From Paenibacillus allorhizosphaerae (GTDB lineage: Bacteria > Bacillota > Bacilli > Paenibacillales > NBRC-103111), in NCBI RefSeq assembly GCF_910594985.1, contig NZ_CAJVCE010000001.1, forward strand, positions 310,001-374,000: a stretch of DNA of 64,000 bases, in the 5' to 3' direction. Positions 44,180 to 54,010 of this stretch are shown piece by piece (position 1 is the stretch's first letter; every line of letters starts with the position of its first letter). The notes under the pieces were generated by a model, which saw nothing but the letters and a program-made list of their open reading frames with translations, had not been told where the DNA came from and searched no databases. The position numbers and the translations under genes were made by a program.

Positions 44180-45123
44180 GACGTTTCCTCCTTACCGGAT
44201 GTCAATTTGTAGCTCAGAATCGACAAAATGACGATAATGACGAACAGCGTATAGGCGATGGATGCGCCATACCCGAACCTCGTATTGGAAATAAACGAAT
44301 CGTCCACGAATTTCCAGATGACGGTCAATGCAGCGTTATCCGGTCCGCCGATCGAGCTTGCTCCCGACCAGCCGCCGTACAGCAACTTCGGTTCGTCGAA
44401 CAACTGAAGGCCGCCGATGACAGACGTTACGACGAGAAACACCGTAATGTTTCGGAGCAGCGGAAGCGTAATTCGCGTAAACGTATGAAACCCGGTCGAA
44501 CCGTCCACTTTCGCCGCTTCGAATATTTCTTGCGGCACAGCCGTCATCCCGGCCAAATAAATGGCCATGAAATAGCCGAGATACCGCCATATGATCATGA
44601 TCGCAATGATGATTCGCGACGACCACGGATTTTGCAGCCAATAATAGCCTTCCTCCATCAACCCGAGACGAAGGAGCACCTGATTGACCGTACCGGTCTG
44701 CCAATCGAACAGAAACGAGAAAATAAAGCCGATCGCGACGGGCGTCGTAATGTACGGCAGCATGTTGACCGTTTGAAAAAAACGGCGGCCCCGCGTCAGA
44801 TGAAACGTCCAGAATGCGAGCAGCATTCCGAGCACGAGCGTTGCTGGCAGAGACATCAGCATAATGACGAACGTGTTGTACAGCGACTTGTAAAACAGCG
44901 GATCGTTTGTCAGCAGCTGCACGTAATTGTCCAGTCCGATAAACGTCTTCGGGCCGACGCCGTTCCACTCGTTCAAGCTTAAATAAAGCGAGTAGGCGAC
45001 AGGGTATAAATGAAACAGGATATAGAGCGCTACAAACGGCAGTACGAACAAATAGGGCCATACGCGTATGCCGGGATTGCGGATCGCCAGCCCCCAACGC
45101 TTAGCAACGGTTTCTGTCTTCAA
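44176..45123 (-). CDS. carbohydrate ABC importer permease (MalF type)
   Basis: About 315 residues, six membrane segments (first FVLPFVALYILFHLYPVAYS), EAA loop QEIFEAAKVDGSTGFHTFTR. The start is taken as TTG 45123, with GGGGGTG seven bases upstream; ATG 45177 lacks a ribosome site. Second gene after the binding protein. Confidence 0.88.
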   Translation of the reverse strand: MKTETVAKRWGLAIRNPGIRVWPYLFVLPFVALYILFHLYPVAYSLYLSLNEWNGVGPKTFIGLDNYVQLLTNDPLFYKSLYNTFVIMLMSLPATLVLGMLLAFWTFHLTRGRRFFQTVNMLPYITTPVAIGFIFSFLFDWQTGTVNQVLLRLGLMEEGYYWLQNPWSSRIIIAIMIIWRYLGYFMAIYLAGMTAVPQEIFEAAKVDGSTGFHTFTRITLPLLRNITVFLVVTSVIGGLQLFDEPKLLYGGWSGASSIGGPDNAALTVIWKFVDDSFISNTRFGYGASIAYTLFVIIVILSILSYKLTSGKEETS

Positions 45124-45241
45124 GTCCACACCCCCACCGGTTCCCGAATATAGTTGGGAAACGGCCCCTTGTTCCATCCGCTTGCGATAGAGCGGGATGG
45201 CCTAGGCTCGGGCACCGTTTCCCTTTTTGCGATAAATGGCG

Positions 45242-46603
45242 TTACTTCAATACGGCATCGGGAGCTTTGCTCTTCACTTCGGCCTTGAATTTCTCCAGCG
45301 CCTTGTCCGCATCGATGCTCGTATCCTGGGTCCATAGCGGGTACAGCGTCTTGAACGCGCCGTCTACGATCGATTCATATTTCGTTTGCGCCTGCCCCTT
45401 CAAGTCCGGAACGATTTTGTCGATAAAATATTTCGTCAAATTTTGCCCGCCGAAAAAAGCGTCAAATTCGGAGCCTTTGTTGACGAGATCAGCATTTTTC
45501 GTATAAAACGATTTGATGCCCGGCGTAAAACCGAATTTCTCCAGCGCGATTTTGGTCCCTTCGTCGGAAACATAACAGAAGTTAATAAACGCCCACGCCG
45601 CCTGTTTTTGTTTGCTATCCTTATATATGCTGACAGCCGTGCCACCGAGCGTGTAGCCTCCGCCAGGCGCTTTGACCAAGCCCCAGCGTCCTTTGCCGTC
45701 CTTGTCGTTAGCCGAAATGTTCCATTTCGGTCCCCAAGGGGCCATGCCGTAAAAAATGTTCTCGCCCTTGGACAGCGAGCTCGACCAGGCCGGAGAACTC
45801 ATCTCGTATTTGCCTAATATGCCGGCATTGCGCATTTTGAATAATGTATCCAGCGGGCCTTTCATCCGTTTGGTCAAGTCGATTTCTTTGCCTTTGATGT
45901 ATTCCATCGCGTTTTGCCCGCGCAGCACGCCGAACGCATCGCTCAGCCCGGCAAACATCGTCACCTTGCCGCCGCTCTTTTCTTTGACCTCGATGCCTTT
46001 GGCGATAAAGGCGTTCCAGTCCGGCAGCAATTTCTCCAGCTGCGCCGGGTCATCGGTGCCCAAATACTGCTTTGCCAAGTCCCGGCGATACGCAAGACCG
46101 GCCGGCGTAATTTGCTGATCGACGCCGACCAGCTCCCCCTTCGAATTCGTCAGCAGCGGAATCAAATAGTCGAGCAGCTCCGCCCTTTTGAAATTGTACG
46201 GCGCTTTCTCGATGTTATCGAGCACATCCAGGTCGAACAGTTTGCCTCGATAAGCCATCTCGCTTAAGATGACATCGGGCACATCCGAGCCGGACGCAAT
46301 GCCGCTTTGCAGCTTTTGCAAATAATCGTTCGGATTGACGACCGTATATTCCACTTTAATATTCGGATACTTTTTGTTGAACTCCGGGATCATCGTTTTT
46401 TGGAACGTTTCGTCCCAATCCCATACTTTGATCGTCGCTTTCAACTCATTCGGATTGGCTGCGTTCCCCTTGCCGTCGCCGGAAGAGGCCGCCTCGCCCC
46501 CCGCCGGTTTCGAATCGCCTCCGCTGCATCCCGCCGCCACGGACGCAACCAGCATGAAGGTCAACAACAAAAACAAATACAGCTTTGTTTTTCGTTTCGC
46601 CAT
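45242..46603 (-). CDS. carbohydrate ABC solute-binding lipoprotein
   Basis: About 453 residues from ATG 46603 (GGAGG upstream): charged start MAKRKTK, hydrophobic core, lipobox VAAGC, Gly/Ser-rich linker, then a family-1 binding fold (IKVWDWDETFQKTMIPEFNK). Supplies the two downstream permeases. Control by the YesMN-like pair upstream and by CcpA through the cre-like site at 46636-46649. Ligand unknown; the group imports plant-polymer oligosaccharides. Confidence 0.9.
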   Translation of the reverse strand: MAKRKTKLYLFLLLTFMLVASVAAGCSGGDSKPAGGEAASSGDGKGNAANPNELKATIKVWDWDETFQKTMIPEFNKKYPNIKVEYTVVNPNDYLQKLQSGIASGSDVPDVILSEMAYRGKLFDLDVLDNIEKAPYNFKRAELLDYLIPLLTNSKGELVGVDQQITPAGLAYRRDLAKQYLGTDDPAQLEKLLPDWNAFIAKGIEVKEKSGGKVTMFAGLSDAFGVLRGQNAMEYIKGKEIDLTKRMKGPLDTLFKMRNAGILGKYEMSSPAWSSSLSKGENIFYGMAPWGPKWNISANDKDGKGRWGLVKAPGGGYTLGGTAVSIYKDSKQKQAAWAFINFCYVSDEGTKIALEKFGFTPGIKSFYTKNADLVNKGSEFDAFFGGQNLTKYFIDKIVPDLKGQAQTKYESIVDGAFKTLYPLWTQDTSIDADKALEKFKAEVKSKAPDAVLK

Positions 46604-46635
46604 TCGTTTTCCTCCATTCGATATCCTCCACTCGC

Positions 46636-46649
46636 AGTAAGCGCTTACA
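46636..46649 (-). promoter_or_regulatory. CcpA cre-like site TGTAAGCGCTTACT
   Basis: Matches the cre consensus TGWAANCGNTNWCA at all fixed positions but the last. It lies 33 bp upstream of the binding-protein start, where CcpA would block transcription. A second dyad, ACCGAATTCGGT (46661-46672), lies just upstream. Confidence 0.65.
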
Positions 46650-46706
46650 CCAATCATATTACCGAATTCGGTTCGGTCAGCCAATGCAACAATCCGGTTA
46701 TTTTGT

Positions 46707-48476
46707 TCAATATCCGGCAGTTTCTTCTGTAATCGGAAGCTCAAACGGCAGCCGGATCAAAACGGACGTGCCATCCATCGGCTTGCTGCGGATATCGACA
46801 TGAAAAGACGAGCCGTAATGATGCTGCAGCCGTTCCTTTATGTTGGACAGGCCGATGCCTCTCGTGTGATTCGTCGGATGTCCGGATTTGGAGCCGTCGA
46901 TGAGACGCTGCAGCGCGGACGCATCCATGCCGACCCCGTTATCCTCAATGCCGACGACCAGTTGTCCCTCTTCGCAATACGTGCGGATGCGAATCAGGCC
47001 CGGCTCCTCGGACGGCTGTATACCATGAAACAAGGCGTTTTCCACCAGCGGCTGAATCATCATGCGCGGCAGGACGGCTTGCGCCGTTTCTTCGCCGATC
47101 TGCCATTCGACCGTAAACCGCTCCGGATACCGGTACTGCTGGATGCCGATGTAGTTCCGGATAATCTCCACCTCTTCGGCTACCGTCGCAAATTCCGCAC
47201 CTTTGCCGGTTTTGATCGTATCTTGCAAAATGGCGATCAAATTTTCCGTAATTTTGGCTACATCGCGGTTGCGTTCGTCATGCGACAAATAAATGACGGT
47301 GTTGAGAGTGTTATATACAAAATGAGGATTTATTTGCGACATAAGCAAATCGATCTGCATCCGACGTTTCGTCTCTTCGTCCCGAACCGAAGATGCGATC
47401 CGCTCCTTCAGCTCGATCACCATCTTGTTAAAACCGGCGCCGAGAATTTCCATTTCATCGCCGCTTCGGATCATGATGCTCGTGTTCAAATCGCCGACGG
47501 AAACACGCTTCATCGCCTGGGTCAGGCGAGATATCGGATTCGTGATGCTCCAGATGATGGGCAGCATGATAGCGAGCGTCACGACAAGACTAGAGACGAT
47601 AATGATCAAATACATGTACAGGATGTTGTTGATTTTATCGAACAACCTGCTTTTGGAGATGACGGCAACCTGCACCCAGTCTTTCATCGAATCGTCGGTC
47701 AGCACGATATGGTCGCGATTTTCCGCATAGGACTTGCCGTTCGTGAACGTCTTGGCAATCATATCGGTGAACCTCTTGTCCTCTGGCGGCTTGCTGCCGT
47801 AGAGCGGCTGGCCCTCCCCGTTCAGCAGCATGACCTGTTCGAAAGCGGCCATGCCCTGGCCAAACGCTTGACTGATCTCCGAATACGCGATATCGAGCAC
47901 CAGATCGTACTCGGCTGACGAACGATCGAGCAAATTTTTGTAATGGGCAGTATAGCTGATCACCATCTGATTGCCGCCGCCCATGTTCGCCCGGTTCAAT
48001 TCGTGCGGAACGGAAAATCCGGTGCTCGTACCGCGCTGCTTCATATCCGTGAACCAACGTTCCTTTAAGTAATCGGCAAAGTACGATTCGAAGCCGCTGT
48101 TGTTCGAGAACACTTGCCCGTCGCTGCGGACGATCATAATATTGTAAATCGTCGTGTTCAAGGACGTAAACCGCTTGAGCTTTTCTTTGACGCCTTCCTT
48201 AATGAAGTGCGCTTCCTCCAGCGACAGGCTCTCTCTCGGAATGAGCAGCGTATTGATTTCTTCGTCGGAAATAATGTATTCGGCCGTCTTGATCGCCTGC
48301 TCCTGAAACCTCCGGATTTGCGACGCCGTTTGCGACAGCTTCGTCTTCGTGTCGCCCACCGACTGCTCCCGAATGATCCGCGTCACGTAAAGATAGGTAA
48401 AAAAGCCGCTCAACGACAGTGAAATGATCACGACGAGCGCCGTGCTGGCGATAATTTTCGTTCTAATCTTGATCAA
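46707..48476 (-). CDS. YesM-like sensor histidine kinase
   Basis: About 589 residues: membrane helix near the start, large extracytoplasmic dCache-like sensor (about 40-280), second helix, HAMP (SITNPISRLTQAMKRVSVGD), the LytS/YesM kinase box INPHFVYNTLN with phospho-His, and ATPase motifs VENALFHG and DNGVGM. TTG 48476 has AAAGGAG nine bases upstream; ATG 48503 lies before it. The gene overlaps the regulator gene by 14 bp. Senses the sugar or binding protein outside the cell. Confidence 0.9.
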   Translation of the reverse strand: MIKIRTKIIASTALVVIISLSLSGFFTYLYVTRIIREQSVGDTKTKLSQTASQIRRFQEQAIKTAEYIISDEEINTLLIPRESLSLEEAHFIKEGVKEKLKRFTSLNTTIYNIMIVRSDGQVFSNNSGFESYFADYLKERWFTDMKQRGTSTGFSVPHELNRANMGGGNQMVISYTAHYKNLLDRSSAEYDLVLDIAYSEISQAFGQGMAAFEQVMLLNGEGQPLYGSKPPEDKRFTDMIAKTFTNGKSYAENRDHIVLTDDSMKDWVQVAVISKSRLFDKINNILYMYLIIIVSSLVVTLAIMLPIIWSITNPISRLTQAMKRVSVGDLNTSIMIRSGDEMEILGAGFNKMVIELKERIASSVRDEETKRRMQIDLLMSQINPHFVYNTLNTVIYLSHDERNRDVAKITENLIAILQDTIKTGKGAEFATVAEEVEIIRNYIGIQQYRYPERFTVEWQIGEETAQAVLPRMMIQPLVENALFHGIQPSEEPGLIRIRTYCEEGQLVVGIEDNGVGMDASALQRLIDGSKSGHPTNHTRGIGLSNIKERLQHHYGSSFHVDIRSKPMDGTSVLIRLPFELPITEETAGY

Positions 48477-50061
48477 CGCTGCCAGCTCCTTTCCCTTCGG
48501 CATATTCCAGCGGATTGACGCCCGTCATCTTGCGGAACACTTGGCTGAAATATTGGCTGCTTTTATAGCCGGTTTTCAGCGCAATCTCGTATATTTTGTA
48601 GTTGCCCGTCTCCAGCAATTGTTTGGCGTGCCCGATCCGGATTCGCGTCATATATTCAAGAATCGTGAAGCCGGTCTCTTCCTTGAACAGATGCCGCAGG
48701 CGGTCGCCGCTCACTCCGACGCGTTCGGCCAAATATTCGGCGGTCAGCTCCTCGGCATAATGGGCATGCATGTATTCCAGCGTATGCCGGATTTTGCGCG
48801 AATACCCGGCATTCGCAGCGTTCTCCGCCTCGCGGAGCGTTTCCATAAACACGCCGATGAACCAATCCCGGATCGAATCGACGTGATGCCAGCGCGACGG
48901 GTCGCTTCTCCCTTCTTCGGCCACCCAAAGGTCAAACCGCTGCAGGCTGCGGGACTTCCGGTATCGCTCCAGCGTCTCCGTCAGTTCATCGCACACGGCG
49001 CGCAGCCGTTCCGGCCGCCGCCGCTTCGTCGCGGATTCGAAAGCGGCTATGATCGCCGTACGCAGCCCGTCCGCATCGCCCGTCGCGAGCGTCTCCGCGA
49101 CCGCCGCAACCTCTGCGGCCGGGACCATCTGCAGAGGCGGCTCTTTCGCATCGGAGTCAACATCTTCCGGCATAAGGAGCGTGCTGCTCCGCAAAAAAAC
49201 GGATGCTTGGATCGCCCGTTCCGTCTCGCGGTACGCCGAAGCCAGCTTGTTCAGCTCCTCGAAGGAGCGGGACGCCGCCAGCGTGACGTTCGTGCCGTGC
49301 TGCTCCTTACAATAACGTCGCATGGCCCCTGCGACGGCGAGCAGCCGATCCATCCGCTGCCTTTCGCTTTGCAGACGTACGGCGGCCCCAAGGACGACGC
49401 CCCAACGTCCATCGCGAATAGGAAGCGTTTCCAAAACATAATAGGAATCGCTTTCCATATTCGGCGGCACAGGGGATGGCAGCGGCGAAGCAGGCGGTGA
49501 CTGTTCCGAAGGAAGCGTCAGCACCGGGAACGGCTGGTCCCGCTGTACCATTATAAATTCGTACCGGTAAGGCCGTTCGGCGCTCTTTAGCAGTGCAATT
49601 TGATCGCTAGGCAAATCGCGTCCGGACAATAAGTCAACAAATAACTGACGCCTAACCCATAAATCGCGTTTTTGCTCACGCTCCAGATCGCTTTTGATTT
49701 TGAGCATCTCTTTTTCCAATTGATCGGCTTTCAATTCATGTTTGACCAAGTAATCATACACTCCGATTTTGACCGCTTCCTTGGCATATTCAAATTCCTT
49801 ATAGGCGGTCAGCAGAACGATTTTCAGCTCTCTTGCGATCTCCAGCGCTTGCCGGCTGAAAGCCAGCCCGTCCAGAACGGGCATCCGGATGTCCACGAAG
49901 GCAATATGCGGTTGATGCCGGAGCACCAACTCCAGCGCTTTTTCGGGAAACGTCGATTCCGCTACCACCTCAAATCCAAGAGCTTCCCAATCGATCATTT
50001 GCTTGATATGACGAATCGCCAGCACCTCGTCGTCGACTATAATGACTTTGATCCGATCCAT
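48463..50061 (-). CDS. YesN-like AraC-type response regulator
   Basis: 532 residues: receiver domain with acidic VDDE, phosphorylation site Asp57 (FVDIRMPVLDGLAF) and TAYKEFEYAK; a long linker of about 250 residues; and a C-terminal double AraC helix-turn-helix (AEYLAERVGVSGDRLRHLFK, then IYEIALKTGYKSSQYFSQVF). Start ATG 50061 with GGAG upstream. Activates the downstream importer genes when phosphorylated by the YesM-like kinase. Confidence 0.9.
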   Translation of the reverse strand: MDRIKVIIVDDEVLAIRHIKQMIDWEALGFEVVAESTFPEKALELVLRHQPHIAFVDIRMPVLDGLAFSRQALEIARELKIVLLTAYKEFEYAKEAVKIGVYDYLVKHELKADQLEKEMLKIKSDLEREQKRDLWVRRQLFVDLLSGRDLPSDQIALLKSAERPYRYEFIMVQRDQPFPVLTLPSEQSPPASPLPSPVPPNMESDSYYVLETLPIRDGRWGVVLGAAVRLQSERQRMDRLLAVAGAMRRYCKEQHGTNVTLAASRSFEELNKLASAYRETERAIQASVFLRSSTLLMPEDVDSDAKEPPLQMVPAAEVAAVAETLATGDADGLRTAIIAAFESATKRRRPERLRAVCDELTETLERYRKSRSLQRFDLWVAEEGRSDPSRWHHVDSIRDWFIGVFMETLREAENAANAGYSRKIRHTLEYMHAHYAEELTAEYLAERVGVSGDRLRHLFKEETGFTILEYMTRIRIGHAKQLLETGNYKIYEIALKTGYKSSQYFSQVFRKMTGVNPLEYAEGKGAGSVDQD

Positions 50062-50174
50062 GGCACCACTCCACACCTTGCAATTTTTTTACATCGTACG
50101 CAATCGATTGTAGGCGCCATTATTATATCACGATGCTGTAACCTTCCGTAACCGTATTCGCTGCTCTACAGTGT

Positions 50175-51125
50175 TTACATATCCATCGGGAAAACGCACT
50201 CCCTTGCAGGCTTCTCCACAAAAGCCTGAATGCTCGGCTGCCTTAACGACCGTCCCTCTTGCAGCCTCCACTCGGTGTACATAATCTTGGCGCAGAGTGT
50301 CGGCAGCACCCAATAAACGTTATGATGCCTTTCCGGTTTATTCGCGAAGGGTGACTCGCGAATGACATGAGGCTTAAGTTTCTCCGTCAATTCGCGCCAC
50401 TCCGGCTTCGACAGTCTCCCGGTTCCGGTATGTCCGATATACCAGAACCGACCTTCCTTATCATACAGTCCAAGCAGCACCGCATTGACGATATTTCCGC
50501 TAAGCGTGAACCCGCCGATCGCTGCGATGATATCGCCGTAGTTTTTGACTTTTACCCAATTTGCGTTTTTCCCCGCGATTTCGTAGCCGCTGTCGAGGCG
50601 TTTGCATACGATTCCTTCCATCCGTTGTTGTTTCATCAGCTCGAACAGGGCATGACCATCGGTTTGCGGCGTCACCTGCTGAACAACCGGGTTCGGAAGG
50701 AGCATATCGCCCAGCAGCTTTAACCGCTCATGCAGCGGCCGCTGATGTACCCAGCTCCCGTTATGGTATAAAATATCAAACACCATGTAATATACGGGCA
50801 CGTGCTTCTTTACTTGATCCACTCTTTCCATTCGCCGGAGCCCGTCTCTTCGCATCACCTCATGGAAGGACGGCTTTCCGTCTTCGGCCAGCGCAATGAT
50901 TTCTCCATCCAATATAAAACAATTCGTTCGCGAGTACGAAGAAATGTCATGAAGCTCCGGATAGTGCTCAGTCCGTTCATGCAGCTTGCGGTTATATAAC
51001 GCGATGCCATTGCCGTCAGCATAAGCGAGAATACGAACTCCATCCCACTTGATTTGATATATCCATTGGTCTCCCGTAGGAATTATTTCTTGTCTAACCG
51101 GTTCAAAAGGAATGATTGGCTTCAA
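50175..51125 (-). CDS. ligD (ligase domain): ATP-dependent DNA ligase, LigD ligase-domain type
   Basis: 316 residues from TTG 51125 (GGAGGT nine bases before), opening LKPIIPFEPV. The AMP-binding Lys lies in YQIKWDGVRI; further motifs are ILDGEIIAL, EGIVCKRLDSGYE and VKVKNYG. It seals double-strand ends in non-homologous end joining. The polymerase half is a separate divergent gene at 51221. No Ku gene in the window. Confidence 0.85.
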   Translation of the reverse strand: MKPIIPFEPVRQEIIPTGDQWIYQIKWDGVRILAYADGNGIALYNRKLHERTEHYPELHDISSYSRTNCFILDGEIIALAEDGKPSFHEVMRRDGLRRMERVDQVKKHVPVYYMVFDILYHNGSWVHQRPLHERLKLLGDMLLPNPVVQQVTPQTDGHALFELMKQQRMEGIVCKRLDSGYEIAGKNANWVKVKNYGDIIAAIGGFTLSGNIVNAVLLGLYDKEGRFWYIGHTGTGRLSKPEWRELTEKLKPHVIRESPFANKPERHHNVYWVLPTLCAKIMYTEWRLQEGRSLRQPSIQAFVEKPARECVFPMDM

Positions 51126-51220
51126 GGCTGTCCGACCTCCGCTCGCGTTCATCGTACACATAGCCTTTACCATATTTGTGCAAAATATGATAAAAGACGA
51201 TCCGGATTGGAGCTTACGGG

Positions 51221-52129
51221 ATGAATGACCTCACGGTAAACGTGGAAGGCAAAGAGCTAACGATTACGAACCCCGATAAACTTCTATGGCCCGCTGCGCG
51301 TATAAGCAAAAAACAATATATCGCCTACTTAAGTGCAGTCGCGCCCTATCTTCTGTCTTATGCGAAAGACCGCATGCTCATGATCTGGCGTTACCCGGAG
51401 GGGATCGAGGGAAAACGGTTGGAAGAGCGTTCCATCCATGGACATGCTCACAATTGGGTGCCGCGGATCGTTTATCAGGAAAAAGAACGAATTTTATTGA
51501 ATAATGCCGCCACATTGGTGTGGGTTGCAAACATGGCTGCCCTGGAGCTTCATGTCCCATTCGATACATACCAGCGAAAAGATTTTCCCACGGAGCTTGT
51601 GCTGGATTTGGATCCCCCTGATGAGCATAGCTTTGTCATGGCGAGCGAAGTCGCGCTTCGGATTAAGGCGGTTCTTGACTCCTTGACGCTCACCAGCGTT
51701 CCCAAGACTTCGGGTGCCACCGGTCTGCAAATTTATGTACCGATCGTGCCGAAATATCCGTTTGAAGACACTCGGTTAGTGAACCGTTTTGTAGCCGAGT
51801 TCATTCAGCAGCAGCTTCCCGGCCTCGTTACTTTGGACCGTGTCGTCCGCCGCCGCGGAGGCAAGCTGTACCTCGATTATATGCAGCTCTGGCGCGGACG
51901 GACGATGCCGGCTCCTTATTCCGTCAGAGCCAGGAAAGAAGCAACCGTCTCGACGCCTCTACTGTGGGAAGAAATTGAGCGCGGAATACGACCGGTTGAT
52001 TTCACCATGCAATCGGTAGTTGCGCGGCTGCAAACGCTCGGCGATCTGTTCAGCCCGATCACTACCGATAAAGCCCGTAATATTAATTCGCTGGATGAGA
52101 TCATACGGTTCGTCAAGGCTCGCCGCTAA
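51221..52129 (+). CDS. ligD (polymerase domain): LigD polymerase/primase-domain protein
   Basis: 302 residues of the archaeo-eukaryotic primase fold used in bacterial NHEJ: ITNPDKLLWPAARISKKQYI, SIHGHAHNWVPR, then the metal-binding LVLDLDPPD and a later VVRRRGGKLYLDYMQ. It fills or extends broken ends before ligation. GGAG precedes ATG 51221. Divergent from the ligase gene across a 95-bp gap, so both halves can be driven from one regulatory region. Confidence 0.87.
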   Translation: MNDLTVNVEGKELTITNPDKLLWPAARISKKQYIAYLSAVAPYLLSYAKDRMLMIWRYPEGIEGKRLEERSIHGHAHNWVPRIVYQEKERILLNNAATLVWVANMAALELHVPFDTYQRKDFPTELVLDLDPPDEHSFVMASEVALRIKAVLDSLTLTSVPKTSGATGLQIYVPIVPKYPFEDTRLVNRFVAEFIQQQLPGLVTLDRVVRRRGGKLYLDYMQLWRGRTMPAPYSVRARKEATVSTPLLWEEIERGIRPVDFTMQSVVARLQTLGDLFSPITTDKARNINSLDEIIRFVKARR

Positions 52130-52140
52130 CACGCGGTGGT

Positions 52141-52494
52141 GATCGTCAGCAACAGGATGTCCCACAACAGCTCGTTAACGGGAAAATCGCTACTTTTAAC
52201 AGCCGCATCAACTTGAAAGTAACCATTCGAGAAATAAGAGGCGAGACCACTCTGGACAATATCAAACGAGAGCTTGAGTCGGTGCTTACGAATCGGTTTC
52301 ATCAAATGTTCCAAAAAAATCCTGTCAAAACAAGCGGACATTTTAGGAATCGGTCAATTTTTCCGCTACAAAATAGGGATCGTCTGGAGGATTGGAGGAC
52401 GGACTATTATCCGTATATGAAATTGAACGTTTGGATCCATACGATTATTCAAAACGAAGGCAATCTCAAAACGATTGGAAAATCGGACTTCTAG
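52141..52494 (+). pseudogene. C-terminal fragment of a Ger(x)C spore-germination lipoprotein
   Basis: The frame from 52141 reads QLVNGKIATFNSRINLKVTI, REIRG, then DWRTDYYPYMKLNVWIHTII and QNEGNL, matching the C-terminal domain of GerAC/GerKC-type proteins. The signal peptide and first two thirds are missing, and the frame opens inside the end of the LigD polymerase gene. A relic of a germinant-receptor operon; it supports a spore-forming host. Confidence 0.5.
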
Positions 52495-52566
52495 GGAGCA
52501 TCAGTGGTGAAAGGAGCAACCGGTATCGCGGTTACTCCGGTGTTATAGCCACCAGCATAATGCAAT

Positions 52567-52597
52567 AAAAGCCGCAAATCAAAATCTGCGGCTTTTT
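52567..52597. terminator. bidirectional terminator AAAAGCCGCA/TGCGGCTTTTT
   Basis: Ten-bp stem, 10-base loop, A-run before and T-run after; between the GerC relic and the convergent MFS gene. Confidence 0.8.
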
Positions 52598-52658
52598 GGA
52601 TGCGGGAATATAATTGCATGGGAACCATAAACTCTCGATACGCAAACGAACGTACGGA

Positions 52659-53906
52659 TTATTTCTCTCCGCCTTTCCCGCGCTCTCCGACTAAAAAGAC
52701 TACAACGAACTGAAACATCGCCGCAGCGAGCAGCACCAGCGGAAGCATAGGTCCGGTTAAATTACTTGCGGTCGCCAGCAGCACCAATATGGCCGTGATC
52801 CGGCCGACATTGACAAACAACTCTCGCATCACGATCGATTCGATACGCAGCGCTCCTTTTAACGGCAGCTCACCTATGATTCTGTAATAATGGTTCGTCA
52901 GGATGTTTCCCTGAATTACGTTGAAGCTTGAATACAACACCATATAAATGACAATCGTGACGATATCCAGTTTCCATAACAGCAGCGACGCTCCCACTAT
53001 ATACCCGGTTGCCGCGAGCGCCAAGTAACGTTTGGAAAATCGGAGCTTCCCCCATTTGCCGAATCCGTACCCGGTCAACACAGCCAAGCCGGAAAACAGA
53101 ACCCCCAAGTAACCGACCAGGTCTTCACGCGGCGTCGCCTGGTAAAGCAGCAAGTTAGGCAAAAACATCATCAGGCCTTGAAGCATGGCATAGATGTAAT
53201 ACGCAATCAACGACCATCGCCAATTCCGATTTTTGCGAAACGGCAGAAACATCAGATGCAAATAGTAAGCGCGGTGATGCGACTGAAGCGTCTTGATGCG
53301 CAAGCTCCCGATCGTTGTCAGCAAAAACATGACAAAAGCAAACGCAAAGACGATCATGTAGCCTTTCAATCCGTCCATCCGGCTGATGATCAATCCGGCC
53401 AGAGCCGGACCCGCCAAACCGGCCAACGTAAAGGCGATCATATTGAGAGACAAATACCTCATCCGGTTTTGTTCGTTCGACACTTCGTACATCAGCGTCA
53501 AATAGGCCGTCCAATAGAAAGAGGACGCCAACGCATTGATGACGGCGAACAGAACATAATATTTCGCCACCGCTGCTCCGGATAAAATGACGAGCAAGTA
53601 GAAGAACACGAACCCGACGATTCCGATCCGGTAAGCTACCATGCGGTCTTTCCGCTTCGCAAACCATCCCGCGAGCGCAAAGCCGACAGGCGTGAACAGA
53701 AAAACAACGATGTTGAACATCCCGCTCACAAGCAGGCTGTGCGTCAAGCGCCACAAGTACAATGTCAGGAAAACGCTGGACATCGAAGCGCCGAATTGAA
53801 AGAAACCGTGCAGCACGATAGATGTTACCGCTTCTTTGGACAACCTCTTTTCGCTGGGCACGGCGCCCCTGATCTGCTGCATCACACGTCCCATTTCAAT
53901 CCTCAT
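52659..53906 (-). CDS. MFS transporter
   Basis: About 415 residues, 12 hydrophobic segments, beginning MRIEMGRVMQQIRGAVPSEK. Loop 2-3 AGWFAKRKDRMVAYRIG replaces the classic MFS motif. ATG 53906 has GGGGGGAC six bases upstream. Possibly a sugar or drug transporter; no substrate clue from sequence. Confidence 0.75.
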   Translation of the reverse strand: MRIEMGRVMQQIRGAVPSEKRLSKEAVTSIVLHGFFQFGASMSSVFLTLYLWRLTHSLLVSGMFNIVVFLFTPVGFALAGWFAKRKDRMVAYRIGIVGFVFFYLLVILSGAAVAKYYVLFAVINALASSFYWTAYLTLMYEVSNEQNRMRYLSLNMIAFTLAGLAGPALAGLIISRMDGLKGYMIVFAFAFVMFLLTTIGSLRIKTLQSHHRAYYLHLMFLPFRKNRNWRWSLIAYYIYAMLQGLMMFLPNLLLYQATPREDLVGYLGVLFSGLAVLTGYGFGKWGKLRFSKRYLALAATGYIVGASLLLWKLDIVTIVIYMVLYSSFNVIQGNILTNHYYRIIGELPLKGALRIESIVMRELFVNVGRITAILVLLATASNLTGPMLPLVLLAAAMFQFVVVFLVGERGKGGEK

Positions 53907-54010
53907 CGTCTGTCCCCCCGCGATGTATACCCGTTCCATACACAGGTCATTATAGCGGATGGGCGGCTGTGCTGTAACCCTATTTTTTCATCCTTTAGAT
54001 GTGCGCATAA

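Noticed and set aside
44336..45097. 253-codon minus-strand ORF overlapping the MalF permease gene
   Set aside because: Out-of-frame shadow: Arg/Cys/His-rich, no family motif, and the permease frame has clear membrane helices and an EAA loop.
46800..47918. 372-codon plus-strand ORF opposite the sensor kinase
   Set aside because: Antisense shadow of a high-GC gene; residue composition is not protein-like and the kinase frame is unmistakable.
48424..49500. 358-codon plus-strand ORF opposite the response regulator
   Set aside because: Antisense shadow; the regulator carries intact receiver and AraC domains.
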